Source: Aeriscardovia sp.
Lineage (GTDB): Bacteria > Actinomycetota > Actinomycetes > Actinomycetales > Bifidobacteriaceae
Assembly: GCA_017537945.1 (NCBI GenBank)
Contig: JAFYJT010000056.1
Location: 1-36,883, forward strand
Length of the DNA: 36,883 nt
Direction: 5' to 3'
Within the stretch, counting starts at the first letter, position 1. Each line of letters begins with the position of its first letter. The notes under the pieces are model-generated. The model ran no database searches, was not told where the DNA came from, and saw only the letters and a list, made by a program, of their open reading frames with translations. Shown piece after piece: positions 7,604 to 16,407 of this stretch. A program made the translations under genes and the position numbers.

Positions 7604-9250
7604 GTGGCACTCTCACCCCAAAGCCCCAGGCATTTGCCCGCATGGGAAAAGCTGGAGCGGTATTTTGAAGATGCGAAAGGAAAGACGCTGTCTTCATGGT
7701 TTAAGGATCCGGGCAGAACCGAAAAACTGTCCTTTGCGGTAGGCGACTTCAACGTGGACCTCTCCAAGAACCTGATAGATCCGGAAATCACCGGGATTTT
7801 CGCCGAACTGGCAAACCAGGCCGGCATCCCCGAACGGGCCAGCGCCATGGTGAGGGGGGAAGAAATAAACGTCAGCGAGGGGAGGGCGGTCCTCCACCCC
7901 CTCCTCCGCTCGCCCCGCGGGATGCAGAGCGGGGTTTTGTCCGGGGGGATCGACGCCCTTGAGAAAATACAAGGGGTGCTGGAGAGGATGTACTCTTTCG
8001 CCCGTGAAGTCAGAAGCGGGAAAATCCGCATGGAGGGCGCAAGGAGGGTGAAAACCGTAGTAAACATCGGGATAGGCGGCTCGGATCTGGGCCCGGAAAT
8101 GGTTTATGGGGCGCTTCAAAACAAAAGCGACGGATCCTTGTCGGCCAGGTTCATTTCAAACATCGACCCTTCAAGCTTCATTGAGGCGGTCCGCGGCCTG
8201 GACCCGGCTTCCACCCTCTTCCTCGTAGCCTCCAAGTCCTTCAGCACCCAGGAAACCCTCTCCAATGCGGCCCAGGCCAAGAAGTGGCTTTTGAAGGGCC
8301 TGGGGGAGAGGGGGGTTCTTGAAAGCGAAGGCGAGGCGGTGGCGAGGCATTTTGCGGGCATATGCAGCATGGAGAACCTGCAGAAGGCCGAAGAGTTCGG
8401 GATAAGGCCCGAAAACGTCTTCGAAATGTTTCCGTTCATAGGGGGGAGGTACTCTGTAGACAGCTCCGTGGGGCTTTCCCTGGTGCTTTCCTTAGGCCCT
8501 GAAACCTTTGAGAGGTTTTTGGAAGGCCTCAGGGCCGTAGACGAGTACTTTTTCTCCACCAGCGCGGAAGAAAACGCGATAATACAGATGGCCATGCTGA
8601 ACGTGTGGTACGCGGACTTTTTCAAGGCCGAAACCCACGCGATCCTTCCCTATAACGACTATCTTGGCAGGCTCCCCGCCTACCTGCAGCAACTTACGAT
8701 GGAGTCCAACGGGAAAAGGGTGGACTTGGCGGGAAAGGAAGTGGATCTGCATACGGGGGAAATCTACTGGGGAGGGGTGGGGACCAACTCCCAGCACTCC
8801 TTCTTCCAGCTCCTCCACCAGGGCACCCACCTCATCCCCGCTGACTTTATAGCTTTTGCCAACAATTCCAACCAGCTGGACGAAGAGGAAGAGGAAATGC
8901 AGGAGAGGCTCCTTTCCAGCTTCATCGCCCAGAGCGCCGCCCTGGCTTTTGGAAGCGGGGAAGAAGCGGCAGCAGAGCGCAGGTGCCCCGGAAACAGGCC
9001 TTCCACTTCCATCTTCGGCCGGGTCCTTTCCGCCTACACTTTGGGGGAGCTGATAGCCCTTTACGAACACATCGTGTTTTGCCAGGGGGTGGTGTGGGGG
9101 ATAAACTCCTTCGATCAGTTTGGGGTGGAGCTGGGCAAAAAACTCAGCCGGAGGATTTTTTCCCTGCTTTCGGATACGGATTCAAACCTGAGCGGGCTGG
9201 ATTCTTCTACGCGGCGCCTCATAGAGTGGTACTGGGAGCACAGGTCCTGA
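7604..9250 (+). CDS. pgi: Glucose-6-phosphate isomerase
   Basis: Interconverts glucose-6-phosphate and fructose-6-phosphate. The 548 residues are the full bacterial length with two SIS folds. Visible motifs are VNIGIGGSDLGP near residue 150, SKSFSTQETLSNA near 210, YNDYLGRLPAYLQQLTMESNGK with the catalytic Glu near 367, GGVGTNSQHSFFQLLHQGTH with the ring-opening His near 395, and SFDQFGVELGKKLS near 502-515 with the catalytic Lys. Oddly, the first family signature, usually FWDWVGGRFSLWSAIG, reads MFPFIGGRYSVDSSVG here, which is shorter by a residue and lacks both Trp. GTG 7604 follows GGAGG by 4 bases. Confidence 0.94.
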   Translation: MALSPQSPRHLPAWEKLERYFEDAKGKTLSSWFKDPGRTEKLSFAVGDFNVDLSKNLIDPEITGIFAELANQAGIPERASAMVRGEEINVSEGRAVLHPLLRSPRGMQSGVLSGGIDALEKIQGVLERMYSFAREVRSGKIRMEGARRVKTVVNIGIGGSDLGPEMVYGALQNKSDGSLSARFISNIDPSSFIEAVRGLDPASTLFLVASKSFSTQETLSNAAQAKKWLLKGLGERGVLESEGEAVARHFAGICSMENLQKAEEFGIRPENVFEMFPFIGGRYSVDSSVGLSLVLSLGPETFERFLEGLRAVDEYFFSTSAEENAIIQMAMLNVWYADFFKAETHAILPYNDYLGRLPAYLQQLTMESNGKRVDLAGKEVDLHTGEIYWGGVGTNSQHSFFQLLHQGTHLIPADFIAFANNSNQLDEEEEEMQERLLSSFIAQSAALAFGSGEEAAAERRCPGNRPSTSIFGRVLSAYTLGELIALYEHIVFCQGVVWGINSFDQFGVELGKKLSRRIFSLLSDTDSNLSGLDSSTRRLIEWYWEHRS

Positions 9251-9375
9251 TTGAATAGGTTTAGGCATAATAGTAGAATACCGAGTACGCTATCTAAATA
9301 GTTTCAAGATCATCCGTTTTTCAAGATCTTAATTTGGACTTCAATTTCATTTGCTATCTGAGAGGTTCTCAATCC
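9251..9375 (+). promoter_or_regulatory. rho leader region with a 10-bp direct repeat
   Basis: An AT-rich gap of 125 bases between pgi and the chosen rho start. TTTCAAGATC occurs twice, at 9302-9311 and 9319-9328. The second copy runs into CTT, so AAGATC and GATCTT can also form a small stem around the spacer. CATAAT near 9267 is a possible -10 but without a good -35 at standard spacing. No intrinsic terminator for pgi is visible. Confidence 0.35.
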
Positions 9376-10944
9376 GTGTTTAGTGAGGATACCGACAGGC
9401 TTTCAAGCAAAAAGCTGGTCGAATTGCAGGATATGGCGAAAAAGCTCGGAATCAAGGGAGTTTCGACTCTGAGAAAGGGCCCCCTTATCGCCGTTCTTTC
9501 CAAGGCCTTGGCAAAGGAGCCGGGGCAGAGGGAAGAAGAAGTTTCAGTTTCCCCGGGGCCCAAGGCCGCCCCCTCCCCCTATCAGGCGGAGGAAAAAAGG
9601 GAGTCGGAACGCGGCTCGGCCTTCAGGGCCGTTATGGAATCGCTTCCCTCAAAAAAATCAAGTTTTCAGAAAGTCAAAACAGTGGAAGATTCTTATGAAG
9701 TAAACAGGTACAGGCCCGAAGGGGAGCGCAGGTATTACGCCAAAAACCAAGGGGCTTACAGAGGCTACAAGCCCCAAAGGTACGCAAGGGGGGAGGAAGG
9801 GGAGAAGGACGAGGAAACCGTCCCCATCTCCGGCATCGTGGACATCCTCGACAGCTACGCCTTCATAAGGACAAGCGGTTACCTTCCGGGCCCTAGCGAC
9901 GTCTACATCCCCCTTTCCATGGTCAAGCATTTCGGGCTCAGGAAGGGGGACGCGGTAACGGGCCTCGTGCAGCCCGAGAGGGTGGAAATGCGCGGGGGGC
10001 GGGGCAAAAAGTTCATTCCCTTAAAGTGTATAGAGACCATAAACGACATGAGCCCGGAAGAGAGCCAGGCCAGGCCCCACTTTTCCCAGCTTACCCCCCT
10101 CTACCCCAACGAGAGGCTGCGCATGGAAACGGTCCCAAGCAACCTGGAAGGGAGGGTTATAGACCTGGTGGCCCCTATAGGGAAGGGGCAAAGGGGCCTT
10201 ATAGTCGCCCCGCCCAAGGCGGGGAAGACCATAATGCTGCAAAGGATCGCCAACGCCGTCCACGCCAACAATCCCGAATGCCACCTCATGGTGGTCTTAA
10301 TAGACGAGAGGCCTGAAGAAGTTACGGATATGCAGCGCACCGTAAATGGGGAAATCATCGCTTCCACTTTCGACAAGCCCGCATCCGATCACACCATAGT
10401 CGCCGAGCTTGCAATCGAAAGGGCGAAGAGGCTGGTGGAGCTGGGAGAAGACGTCGTGGTGCTTTTAGACTCCATAACGCGCCTGGCCCGGGCCTACAAC
10501 CTCTCCATCCCCCTCTCCGGAAAAGTGCTTTCCGGGGGCGTAGATTCGCAGGCGCTCTATCCTCCGAAAAAGTTCTTCGGAGCGGCCCGCAATATAGAGG
10601 GCGGAGGGTCTTTAACCATAATCGCCACGGCCCTCATAGAGACGGGCTCGAAGATGGATGAAGTGATTTTTGAAGAATTCAAGGGGACGGGCAATATGGA
10701 GCTCAAGCTCTCCAGGGAGCTTGCGGAAAAGAGGATGTTCCCGGCGATAGACATCAACGCCTCCGGCACGAGGCGCGAGGAGCTTCTGATACCTTCTTCG
10801 GATCTCAACCTGATTTACAAATTGAGGCGCGCCATAGGGGGGATGGACGTAGAACAGGCCTACCAGGCGCTCATCCCGCGCCTGCGCCAGACTTCTTCAA
10901 ACAGGGAATTTATGGACCTTCTGGCAAAGTCCATAAAAGACTAA
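9376..10944 (+). CDS. rho: Transcription termination factor Rho
   Basis: Hexameric RNA-dependent ATPase that terminates transcription. At about 522 residues it carries an N-terminal Rho_N domain (SSKKLVELQDMAKKLGIKG), then a Lys/Arg/Glu-rich linker of about 100 residues. The RNA-binding cold-shock-like domain is next (ISGIVDILDSYAFIRTSGYLPG, then DVYIPLSMVKHFGLRKGD). The ATPase carries Walker A APPKAGKTIML near 278, Walker B VVVLLDSITRLARAYN and the terminal NASGTRREELL. The linker is much shorter than the basic insertions of many actinobacterial Rho proteins. GTG 9376 is the most likely start but has only a distant GAGAGG; TTG 9334 is an alternative. The stop overlaps the valS stop on the other strand. 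Confidence 0.96.
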   Translation: MFSEDTDRLSSKKLVELQDMAKKLGIKGVSTLRKGPLIAVLSKALAKEPGQREEEVSVSPGPKAAPSPYQAEEKRESERGSAFRAVMESLPSKKSSFQKVKTVEDSYEVNRYRPEGERRYYAKNQGAYRGYKPQRYARGEEGEKDEETVPISGIVDILDSYAFIRTSGYLPGPSDVYIPLSMVKHFGLRKGDAVTGLVQPERVEMRGGRGKKFIPLKCIETINDMSPEESQARPHFSQLTPLYPNERLRMETVPSNLEGRVIDLVAPIGKGQRGLIVAPPKAGKTIMLQRIANAVHANNPECHLMVVLIDERPEEVTDMQRTVNGEIIASTFDKPASDHTIVAELAIERAKRLVELGEDVVVLLDSITRLARAYNLSIPLSGKVLSGGVDSQALYPPKKFFGAARNIEGGGSLTIIATALIETGSKMDEVIFEEFKGTGNMELKLSRELAEKRMFPAIDINASGTRREELLIPSSDLNLIYKLRRAIGGMDVEQAYQALIPRLRQTSSNREFMDLLAKSIKD

Positions 10945-13475
10945 AACTCTATCTCGGCGCCGGCCTGCAGAGGCGAGGGGTCGAATTCGATTTCTTTGGC
11001 GTGCACCGCCGCCTTCAAATCCTGATCGGCAATTCGGGCTTCCTTTGCCCCGGGCCCGAAAATTTTCGCCTTTTTAACTTCCGTTTTAAGGGAAACCTTC
11101 CCTTCGCTTTTCCTTTTGCGCAAAAGGGACAGGAAGAAGGCGGCGTTTTCAAAGCCCTCAGCCCCTGCTTTATCTTCCAAAGGAAGCGGCCAGGAAGAAA
11201 GGTGGACTGAAAGGCCTTTAGGATGCGCCCAGTGCCACGCTTCCTCGGTGACGAATGGGAGGAAGGGGGCAAAGAGGCCCAGAAGGGCGTCGAGGGCCAG
11301 CCTCAGGGCGTTCAAGGCGCTTTCGTCCTTCCTGTACGCCCTGTCTTTTACAAGCTCTATGTAGTCGTCGCAAAAACTCCAGAAGAAGGCTTCGGTTTCT
11401 TGGAGGGCCAGGGCGTGATCGAAAGCTTCAAGCGCGCAAGCGGCCTTCTTTTCCACTTCAAAGAGGGCTGAAAGGAGCGAAAGGTCCAAGGGGGAAGTGA
11501 CTAGGGAAAAGTCCGCTTCATCCGGCTTAAGATCCAAAATGAATTTGGAGGCGTTGAGGATTTTGTTGGCCAGGCGCCTTCCGATCTTCATCTCCCCTTC
11601 GTCATAGGCGGTGTCGACCCCGAGCCTCGCGCAGGCCGCCCAGTAGCGCACGGCGTCGGCCCCGTACTCCTCTATGGGCTCTTTGGGCACTACTACGTTC
11701 CCTTTGGATTTGCTCATTTTCTTGTGATCCGGGTCTAAAATCCATCCCGAAAGGGTGGCGTCCTTCCAAGGGAGCTCTTTAAATTCGAGCCAGGTCCTGA
11801 GGACCGTATCAAACAGCCAGGTGCGGATTATGTCCTGCCCCTGGGGGCGCAGGTCCATGGGGAAGGCCTTTTCGAAAAGGTTTTCATCCTTCTTCCACCC
11901 GGAAGCCAGAAGCGGGGTCAAAGAGCTTGCCGCCCAAGTGTCCATGACGTCGGGCTCGGCTACAAACCCTCCGGGCTTGCCCCTCATTTTTTCTTCAAAC
12001 CCCTGGGGGGCTGAGGAAGAGGGATCGACCGGAAGATCGGCAGGCAGGGCCCGGATGGGGGAGAGGTAGTCTACCTCCCCGCTTTCTTTTACCCTGTACC
12101 ATATGGGGAAGGGGATTCCGAAGAACCTCTGGCGCGAAATGAGCCAGTCTTCGCTCAGGCCCTCCACCCAGTTGTCGTACCTCCTCTTCATGAAGGCCGG
12201 ATGGAAGGAAAGCTCTTCCCCGCAGCGCAAAAGATCCCTTCTCAATTTTTCGTCATGGGATCCGTTGGCTATGTACCACTGCCTGGAGGGGAGGATTTCT
12301 ATAGGCTTGGATCCCTTTTCGTAAAAATTCGCCATCCTGGAGGTGGGGACGGGCTCCCCCTCCATCTCCCCGCTTCCTTTAAGGAGGGAGGCTATTTCCT
12401 TTCTCGCGCTGAAAACCGTAAGCCCCTCAAGCTTTTCGAAAGCCTCCTTCCCCGCTTCATTTTCAATCCACTCCGGAACCGAAGCGCAAATCCTTCCGGC
12501 CTTGGTAAGGATCGGGCGGAGGGGGAGGGAAAGCTCCTTCCACCATTCCACGTCCGTCGCGTCCCCAAAGGTGCAGCACATGGCAATGCCAGATCCTTTG
12601 TCCATTTCAACGGCCTCGTGGAAGAGGATGGGGACTTCCACCCCGAAGAGGGGCGTTCTAGCCTTTTTCCCTTTCAAGCGCCCGTACCTCGGGTCTTTGG
12701 GGTTTGCTATCAATGCCACGCAGGAAGGCAAAAGTTCGGGCCTGGTGGTCTTTATGGCCACTTTTCCCCCGTCGGCACGGAAAAGGAGGGTATGGTAAAA
12801 TCCGGGGTATTCCCTGCTTTCAAGCTCGGCTTGGGAGACGGCCGTCTGGAAAGTCGTATCCCAGAGGACGGGGGCCGCTTTTTGGTACGCCTCCCCCCTC
12901 TCCAGGTTTCTCAGAAATTCCAGCTGGGAGATCCTCCTGCATTCTGGGCCTATAGTGTGGTAGGTTCTCGACCAGTCCACGCTAAGCCCCAGCTCCACCC
13001 ACAGGTTTTTAAACTGCTCTTCGTCTTTTTGGCTCAGCCCCTCGCACAGCTTTATAAAGTTCTCCCTCGAGCAGGGGGCGGGTTTGAAGTCCTTTCCGGC
13101 CTTCCCCCCCTCCAGGGGGGGGACGAAGGAGGGGTCGAACTTCAGTGAGGTGTCTACGTAGACGCCGTAGTAGTTTTGGACCCTCCTTTCCGTAGGGAGG
13201 CCGTTGTCGTCCCAGCCCATGGGGTAGAAGACGTCAAAGCCCTTCATCCTCTTGTAGCGGGCGATGATGTCGGTGTGGGTGTAGCTGAAGACGTGCCCTA
13301 CGTGCAGGTGGCCTGAAACGGTGGGGGGAGGGGTGTCGATAGAGTAAGTGGAGCCCCTGCTTTTTCCCCGGTACTCGTAAATTTTCTTTTCAGACCACCA
13401 TTGCGTCCATTTTTTTTCCAGACCGTCCACGGTCTTCGCCCTTTCGGGCTGTTCCTTCTTGCCCTCTTCTGACAT
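10941..13475 (-). CDS. valS: Valine--tRNA ligase
   Basis: Class I aminoacyl-tRNA synthetase charging tRNA-Val. The 844 residues carry the HIGH motif as GHLHVGH near residue 55, a long editing insertion (CP1), and KMSKSKGNVV near 585. A C-terminal anticodon-binding region follows. The segment YPMGWDDNGLPTERRVQNYYGV is typical of the archaeal-like ValS subtype also found in actinobacteria. ATG 13475 gives MSEEGKKEQ, but the ribosome site is poor. ATG 13499, overlapping the stop of the upstream gene as ATGA, is an equally possible coupled start adding 8 residues. The frame continues to 13826 only over the upstream gene. valS and rho share overlapping stop codons (10941-10944). Confidence 0.95.
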   Translation of the reverse strand: MSEEGKKEQPERAKTVDGLEKKWTQWWSEKKIYEYRGKSRGSTYSIDTPPPTVSGHLHVGHVFSYTHTDIIARYKRMKGFDVFYPMGWDDNGLPTERRVQNYYGVYVDTSLKFDPSFVPPLEGGKAGKDFKPAPCSRENFIKLCEGLSQKDEEQFKNLWVELGLSVDWSRTYHTIGPECRRISQLEFLRNLERGEAYQKAAPVLWDTTFQTAVSQAELESREYPGFYHTLLFRADGGKVAIKTTRPELLPSCVALIANPKDPRYGRLKGKKARTPLFGVEVPILFHEAVEMDKGSGIAMCCTFGDATDVEWWKELSLPLRPILTKAGRICASVPEWIENEAGKEAFEKLEGLTVFSARKEIASLLKGSGEMEGEPVPTSRMANFYEKGSKPIEILPSRQWYIANGSHDEKLRRDLLRCGEELSFHPAFMKRRYDNWVEGLSEDWLISRQRFFGIPFPIWYRVKESGEVDYLSPIRALPADLPVDPSSSAPQGFEEKMRGKPGGFVAEPDVMDTWAASSLTPLLASGWKKDENLFEKAFPMDLRPQGQDIIRTWLFDTVLRTWLEFKELPWKDATLSGWILDPDHKKMSKSKGNVVVPKEPIEEYGADAVRYWAACARLGVDTAYDEGEMKIGRRLANKILNASKFILDLKPDEADFSLVTSPLDLSLLSALFEVEKKAACALEAFDHALALQETEAFFWSFCDDYIELVKDRAYRKDESALNALRLALDALLGLFAPFLPFVTEEAWHWAHPKGLSVHLSSWPLPLEDKAGAEGFENAAFFLSLLRKRKSEGKVSLKTEVKKAKIFGPGAKEARIADQDLKAAVHAKEIEFDPSPLQAGAEIEF

Positions 13476-13495
13476 ACTTGCTAGTTTAACAGGTC

Positions 13496-14983
13496 TCATC
13501 CCTTCAGGTTGAAGACGGGCACGCAGTAGTCCGTAAGGTTCTGGGGCTCCCCGCTTATCCCTTTGTCCCACACCCCTAAAAGCTGCATTTGATAGAGCCA
13601 GTCGGCAGGCTGCCCGGAGGCCACCAGCCGGGCCGTCTGGCTCATCCCCTCCGTATAAGTCCCGTAGTTGGGCGAGAGGATGGCCTGGTGGTAAACCTGG
13701 TCGGCCTGGGGGGAGTCCCATCCCCACCACGCGTCCCCGCTCACCCACGTCCCCAAAGTGTGGCTTCCCCCGCTGATATAAAGCGCCATATCGTACTTCA
13801 TGCTGTTTACTACGTCGTTTGTCCATTGGTCCGGAGTCAATTTGTAGATTTCAAGCTTTATACCCACCGCGGCAAGCTGGCTTTTTATCGACTGGGCGGC
13901 TTTTTTTACAAGGGAATTTCTGTAGGCCAGGGTAAAAGTCTTGTTGTAATAGTAGTCCATGCTCGCCTTGCCCTCTTTTTGGTTGTAGGGGAACTCCCCG
14001 GTCAGATCCTCGTACCCGGGATCCAGCCTGGGCACCGGGCCCCCTACGGTGAGCCCGAGGCCTCCGGAAGCGGAAATCACCTGCTCCTTATCTATAAGGA
14101 GCCTCATGGACCGCCTGGCCTTTAAGTCGCTCATAAGGCTGGAAGGGTGGTCGTTAAAGATGAGGGTGACGATTTTGCTGCTCACCCCCCTGTTTATATT
14201 GAAGGAAGCCGCATCGGAGGGGGAGGAAGCAAGATCGAGCGCCCCCTGTATGCTCCCGTCCTCCAAGGCGGAAAGCTCTTTTGAAGAGGAGGAAAAATAC
14301 TTGAAGACCACCGTCGAATAATAGGGCTTATGCCAGTAATAGCGGTTTCTGGTGAGGGTGATGGATTGGGGGCCCTGGGAAGAAAAGACGTAAGGCCCGG
14401 CCCCCACCGGGAGCCCCTGGTAGTTGTATTTATTGGGTTCGATGATTATGGAGGAGGGGCCGGCCAAGTACCACAAAAGCTCGGGGTTGGGGTGGGAAAG
14501 GTGGATTTGGACGGTATAGGGCCCCGGCGCGCTGAAGGCGCTCACGCCGGCAAAGTCCATATATCCGGGATACTTTTCCCTCACCAGGGTCTCTATTGAC
14601 CAAATCACGTCTTCAGCGTTCACCCTTTTCCCGTCGGAAAAGAACGTTTTCCTCAGCTGGAAGGTGTAGAGGAGCCCGTTGTCGCTCTCGCTCCACCCCG
14701 ATGCGAGCCCGGGGGCCACTTCGTTCTGATCGTTTCTTATGAGGAGCCCCTGGTAAACGTTTTGAAGCAGGACCCTCTGGGCGTTGGGGTTCCAGGTGGT
14801 ACGCATGTCAAGAGAAGTAGGCATATTTTGAAGGCCTATGGTTATCTTCCTGCCGCTGTCGGAGATTTTTTCCACCCCGGCCCACACCCCCCAGCAAATC
14901 AGGGAGAGGACCACGACGAGGGATGAAAACGTGATCCATTTTTTGGCGCTGTAGTCCCCCTTTTGGGCTTCTCTTTTTTTCAT
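13496..14983 (-). CDS. ABC transporter substrate-binding protein, family 5 (oligopeptide type)
   Basis: Extracytoplasmic binding protein for peptides or related solutes. The 495 residues start with a basic N-terminus and one hydrophobic helix (about 17-38). It lacks a clear lipobox, so it is probably an uncleaved membrane anchor. The SBP_bac_5 fold follows, with LDMRTTWNPNAQRVLLQNVYQGL, VAPGLASGWSESDNGLLYTFQLR, FSDGKRVNAEDVIWSIE and later YELTG-like and RQSL-like segments usual for OppA/DppA relatives. No permease or ATPase genes lie beside it, so its transporter partners must be elsewhere. It is upstream of valS on the same strand with a 4-base overlap of its stop and the upstream valS ATG. 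Confidence 0.88.
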   Translation of the reverse strand: MKKREAQKGDYSAKKWITFSSLVVVLSLICWGVWAGVEKISDSGRKITIGLQNMPTSLDMRTTWNPNAQRVLLQNVYQGLLIRNDQNEVAPGLASGWSESDNGLLYTFQLRKTFFSDGKRVNAEDVIWSIETLVREKYPGYMDFAGVSAFSAPGPYTVQIHLSHPNPELLWYLAGPSSIIIEPNKYNYQGLPVGAGPYVFSSQGPQSITLTRNRYYWHKPYYSTVVFKYFSSSSKELSALEDGSIQGALDLASSPSDAASFNINRGVSSKIVTLIFNDHPSSLMSDLKARRSMRLLIDKEQVISASGGLGLTVGGPVPRLDPGYEDLTGEFPYNQKEGKASMDYYYNKTFTLAYRNSLVKKAAQSIKSQLAAVGIKLEIYKLTPDQWTNDVVNSMKYDMALYISGGSHTLGTWVSGDAWWGWDSPQADQVYHQAILSPNYGTYTEGMSQTARLVASGQPADWLYQMQLLGVWDKGISGEPQNLTDYCVPVFNLKG

Positions 14984-14992
14984 ACCTTAGAC

Positions 14993-14998
14993 TTTATA
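14993..14998 (-). promoter_or_regulatory. Putative -10 box of the substrate-binding protein gene (near-leaderless)
   Basis: TATAAA on the minus strand lies 9 bases before the ATG at 14983. A start point about 7 bases downstream of this box would leave only 2-4 untranslated bases. AAGG near the ATG is too close to be a good ribosome site, which fits a leaderless or nearly leaderless mRNA. No good -35 is seen. Confidence 0.4.
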
Positions 14999-15029
14999 GA
15001 ATCTACCTAACAAAACAGGAGGGGGGAGA

Positions 15030-15677
15030 GTGAGGGCGCCGCGGGAAAAAATCCTGAAGGAGGCTGCGATACTCAGGTCGAGCTTTCCTGACGCGAAATG
15101 CACCATAAATTTCAGGAACAGGTTTGAACTTTTGGTCTGCACGGTTTTAAGCGCCCAGACCACCGACAAAAGGGTGAACCTTGTTTCCCCGGCCTTGTTT
15201 TCGGCCTTCCCCCGCCCCCAGGAGATGAGCAAGGCCCCCCTGGAAGAAATCGAAAACATAATAAAGCCCCTGGGGATGTACAAAAGCAAGGCGGAAAGCA
15301 TAAAAACCCTCTCAGGGCAGCTGGAGCAAACGGGGTGGGAGGTGCCCGGATCCATGGAGGGCCTGGTAAGGCTCAGGGGGGTGGGGAGGAAGACGGCGAA
15401 CGTGGTGCTCGCGGAAGGCTTCTCGGTCCCCGGCTTTCCCGTAGACACCCATGTGGCCCGCGTAACTTCCCGTTTGCGCTGGCACAGCCAGTGGGACAAG
15501 CCCCATCCCGATCCGGCCGTCATAGAGAGGGAGCTGTGCTCGATATTCCCCCCAAAAAGCTGGATTTCCCTTTCGTGCACGTTGATAGAGTTCGGAAGGG
15601 AAATATGCCATGCGAAGAATCCGGAGTGCGGTATGTGCCCCCTGATGGAGTTGTGCCCCTTTGTGAAGCGCGGCTAA
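15030..15677 (+). CDS. nth: Endonuclease III (DNA glycosylase/AP lyase)
   Basis: Removes oxidised pyrimidines and cleaves the AP site. The 215 residues contain LVCTVLSAQTTDKRVN near the N-terminus. The helix-hairpin-helix LVRLRGVGRKTANVVL follows, with the catalytic Lys near 120, then FPVDTHVARV with the catalytic Asp near 139. The C-terminal [4Fe-4S] cluster has the exact spacing C-x6-C-x2-C-x5-C (residues about 192-208). The GTG start at 15030 follows a very strong purine tract, AGGAGGGGGG. The gene is divergent from the substrate-binding protein gene, and a membrane protein gene follows 45 bases later. Confidence 0.96.
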   Translation: MRAPREKILKEAAILRSSFPDAKCTINFRNRFELLVCTVLSAQTTDKRVNLVSPALFSAFPRPQEMSKAPLEEIENIIKPLGMYKSKAESIKTLSGQLEQTGWEVPGSMEGLVRLRGVGRKTANVVLAEGFSVPGFPVDTHVARVTSRLRWHSQWDKPHPDPAVIERELCSIFPPKSWISLSCTLIEFGREICHAKNPECGMCPLMELCPFVKRG

Positions 15678-15722
15678 AGTAATAGATTTACATAGTTGAA
15701 AGTCTTAAAAGGCGGACGCGGG

Positions 15723-16406
15723 ATGAAAGCTGCCAGCAGGTTTTTGAGGATGTCCCTGACGTGGGGGGCGCTGATGGCGGTTTTGTACCTTTTGCCCGCT
15801 GCCTGGGATAAAGCGGGGAAGGGCGGAGAATGGGTGGCGCGCGTGATCGCCTTCCTTCTCGAGGCCGTCCTGAACGTGCTTTTAAACTTCACTTTTCCCG
15901 TGGTGGATGCTTTTTCCCCCAGGTTTCCCAAAAATTTCGGCCTGTCTTGCGGCTGGATTTCCCTGGCCTTGAGCGCCGGCTTTGTATACCTGCCTTTTCA
16001 GATCGCGGCCCGGTCTTGGTTCGAGTCGATCCTCATCTTCCTGCTTTTAGTCCTGGTCTTTTCCTTCCTCTTTCAGATTTTTAGGAAGAGAAGGCCTAAC
16101 GCCGTTTGGTCGCTCTCTGCCCTGAGCGCGCACGCATTCCTTTCCATAAGCCTTATGGGCTGGGCGTTTGCGCCGGGGCTTTGGATGGAAAACGCCGGCT
16201 GGGAAGCGGGGGCGCTGATGATAGTCGGGCTCTTGTGGGAATTCCTCCTCTTCTCCCTAAGTTTCGCCCTCATCCTCAAATCTGCCAGGGAGGACGGCGA
16301 GGAGGGGCGCCCCAAGGCAAGAACGCTCGCCTTCGCCCCGGCGCTGGCGATCCCTATGGCCCTCGGGGGGCTGCTTCCGGCCTTCTTCTGCGCCCTTGGA
16401 ATTTAG
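15723..16406 (+). CDS. Hypothetical multi-pass membrane protein
   Basis: I do not recognise a named family. The 227 residues contain about six hydrophobic segments: around 10-27, 38-58, 75-95, 100-118, 135-155 and 165-188, with a further one at the C-terminus. There is a basic loop FRKRRPNA after the fourth and an acidic/basic loop REDGEEGRPKAR after the sixth. There is no signal peptidase or lipobox motif. ATG 15723 is chosen because the N-terminus is then short and basic; the purines just upstream (GGACGCGGG) are a modest ribosome site. The gene lies between nth and ppa and ends 1 base before the stop codon of ppa on the opposite strand. Confidence 0.72.
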   Translation: MKAASRFLRMSLTWGALMAVLYLLPAAWDKAGKGGEWVARVIAFLLEAVLNVLLNFTFPVVDAFSPRFPKNFGLSCGWISLALSAGFVYLPFQIAARSWFESILIFLLLVLVFSFLFQIFRKRRPNAVWSLSALSAHAFLSISLMGWAFAPGLWMENAGWEAGALMIVGLLWEFLLFSLSFALILKSAREDGEEGRPKARTLAFAPALAIPMALGGLLPAFFCALGI

Positions 16407-16407
16407 A

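Noticed and set aside
12201-13148. Long open frame on the plus strand opposite valS
   Set aside because: Shadow of valS. The composition is Gly/Pro/Phe-rich without motifs, while valS has intact HIGH and KMSKS motifs.
13476-13826. Upstream extension of the valS frame
   Set aside because: It lies entirely over the end of the substrate-binding protein gene in another frame and has no synthetase similarity. The usual N-terminus begins at 13475 or 13499.
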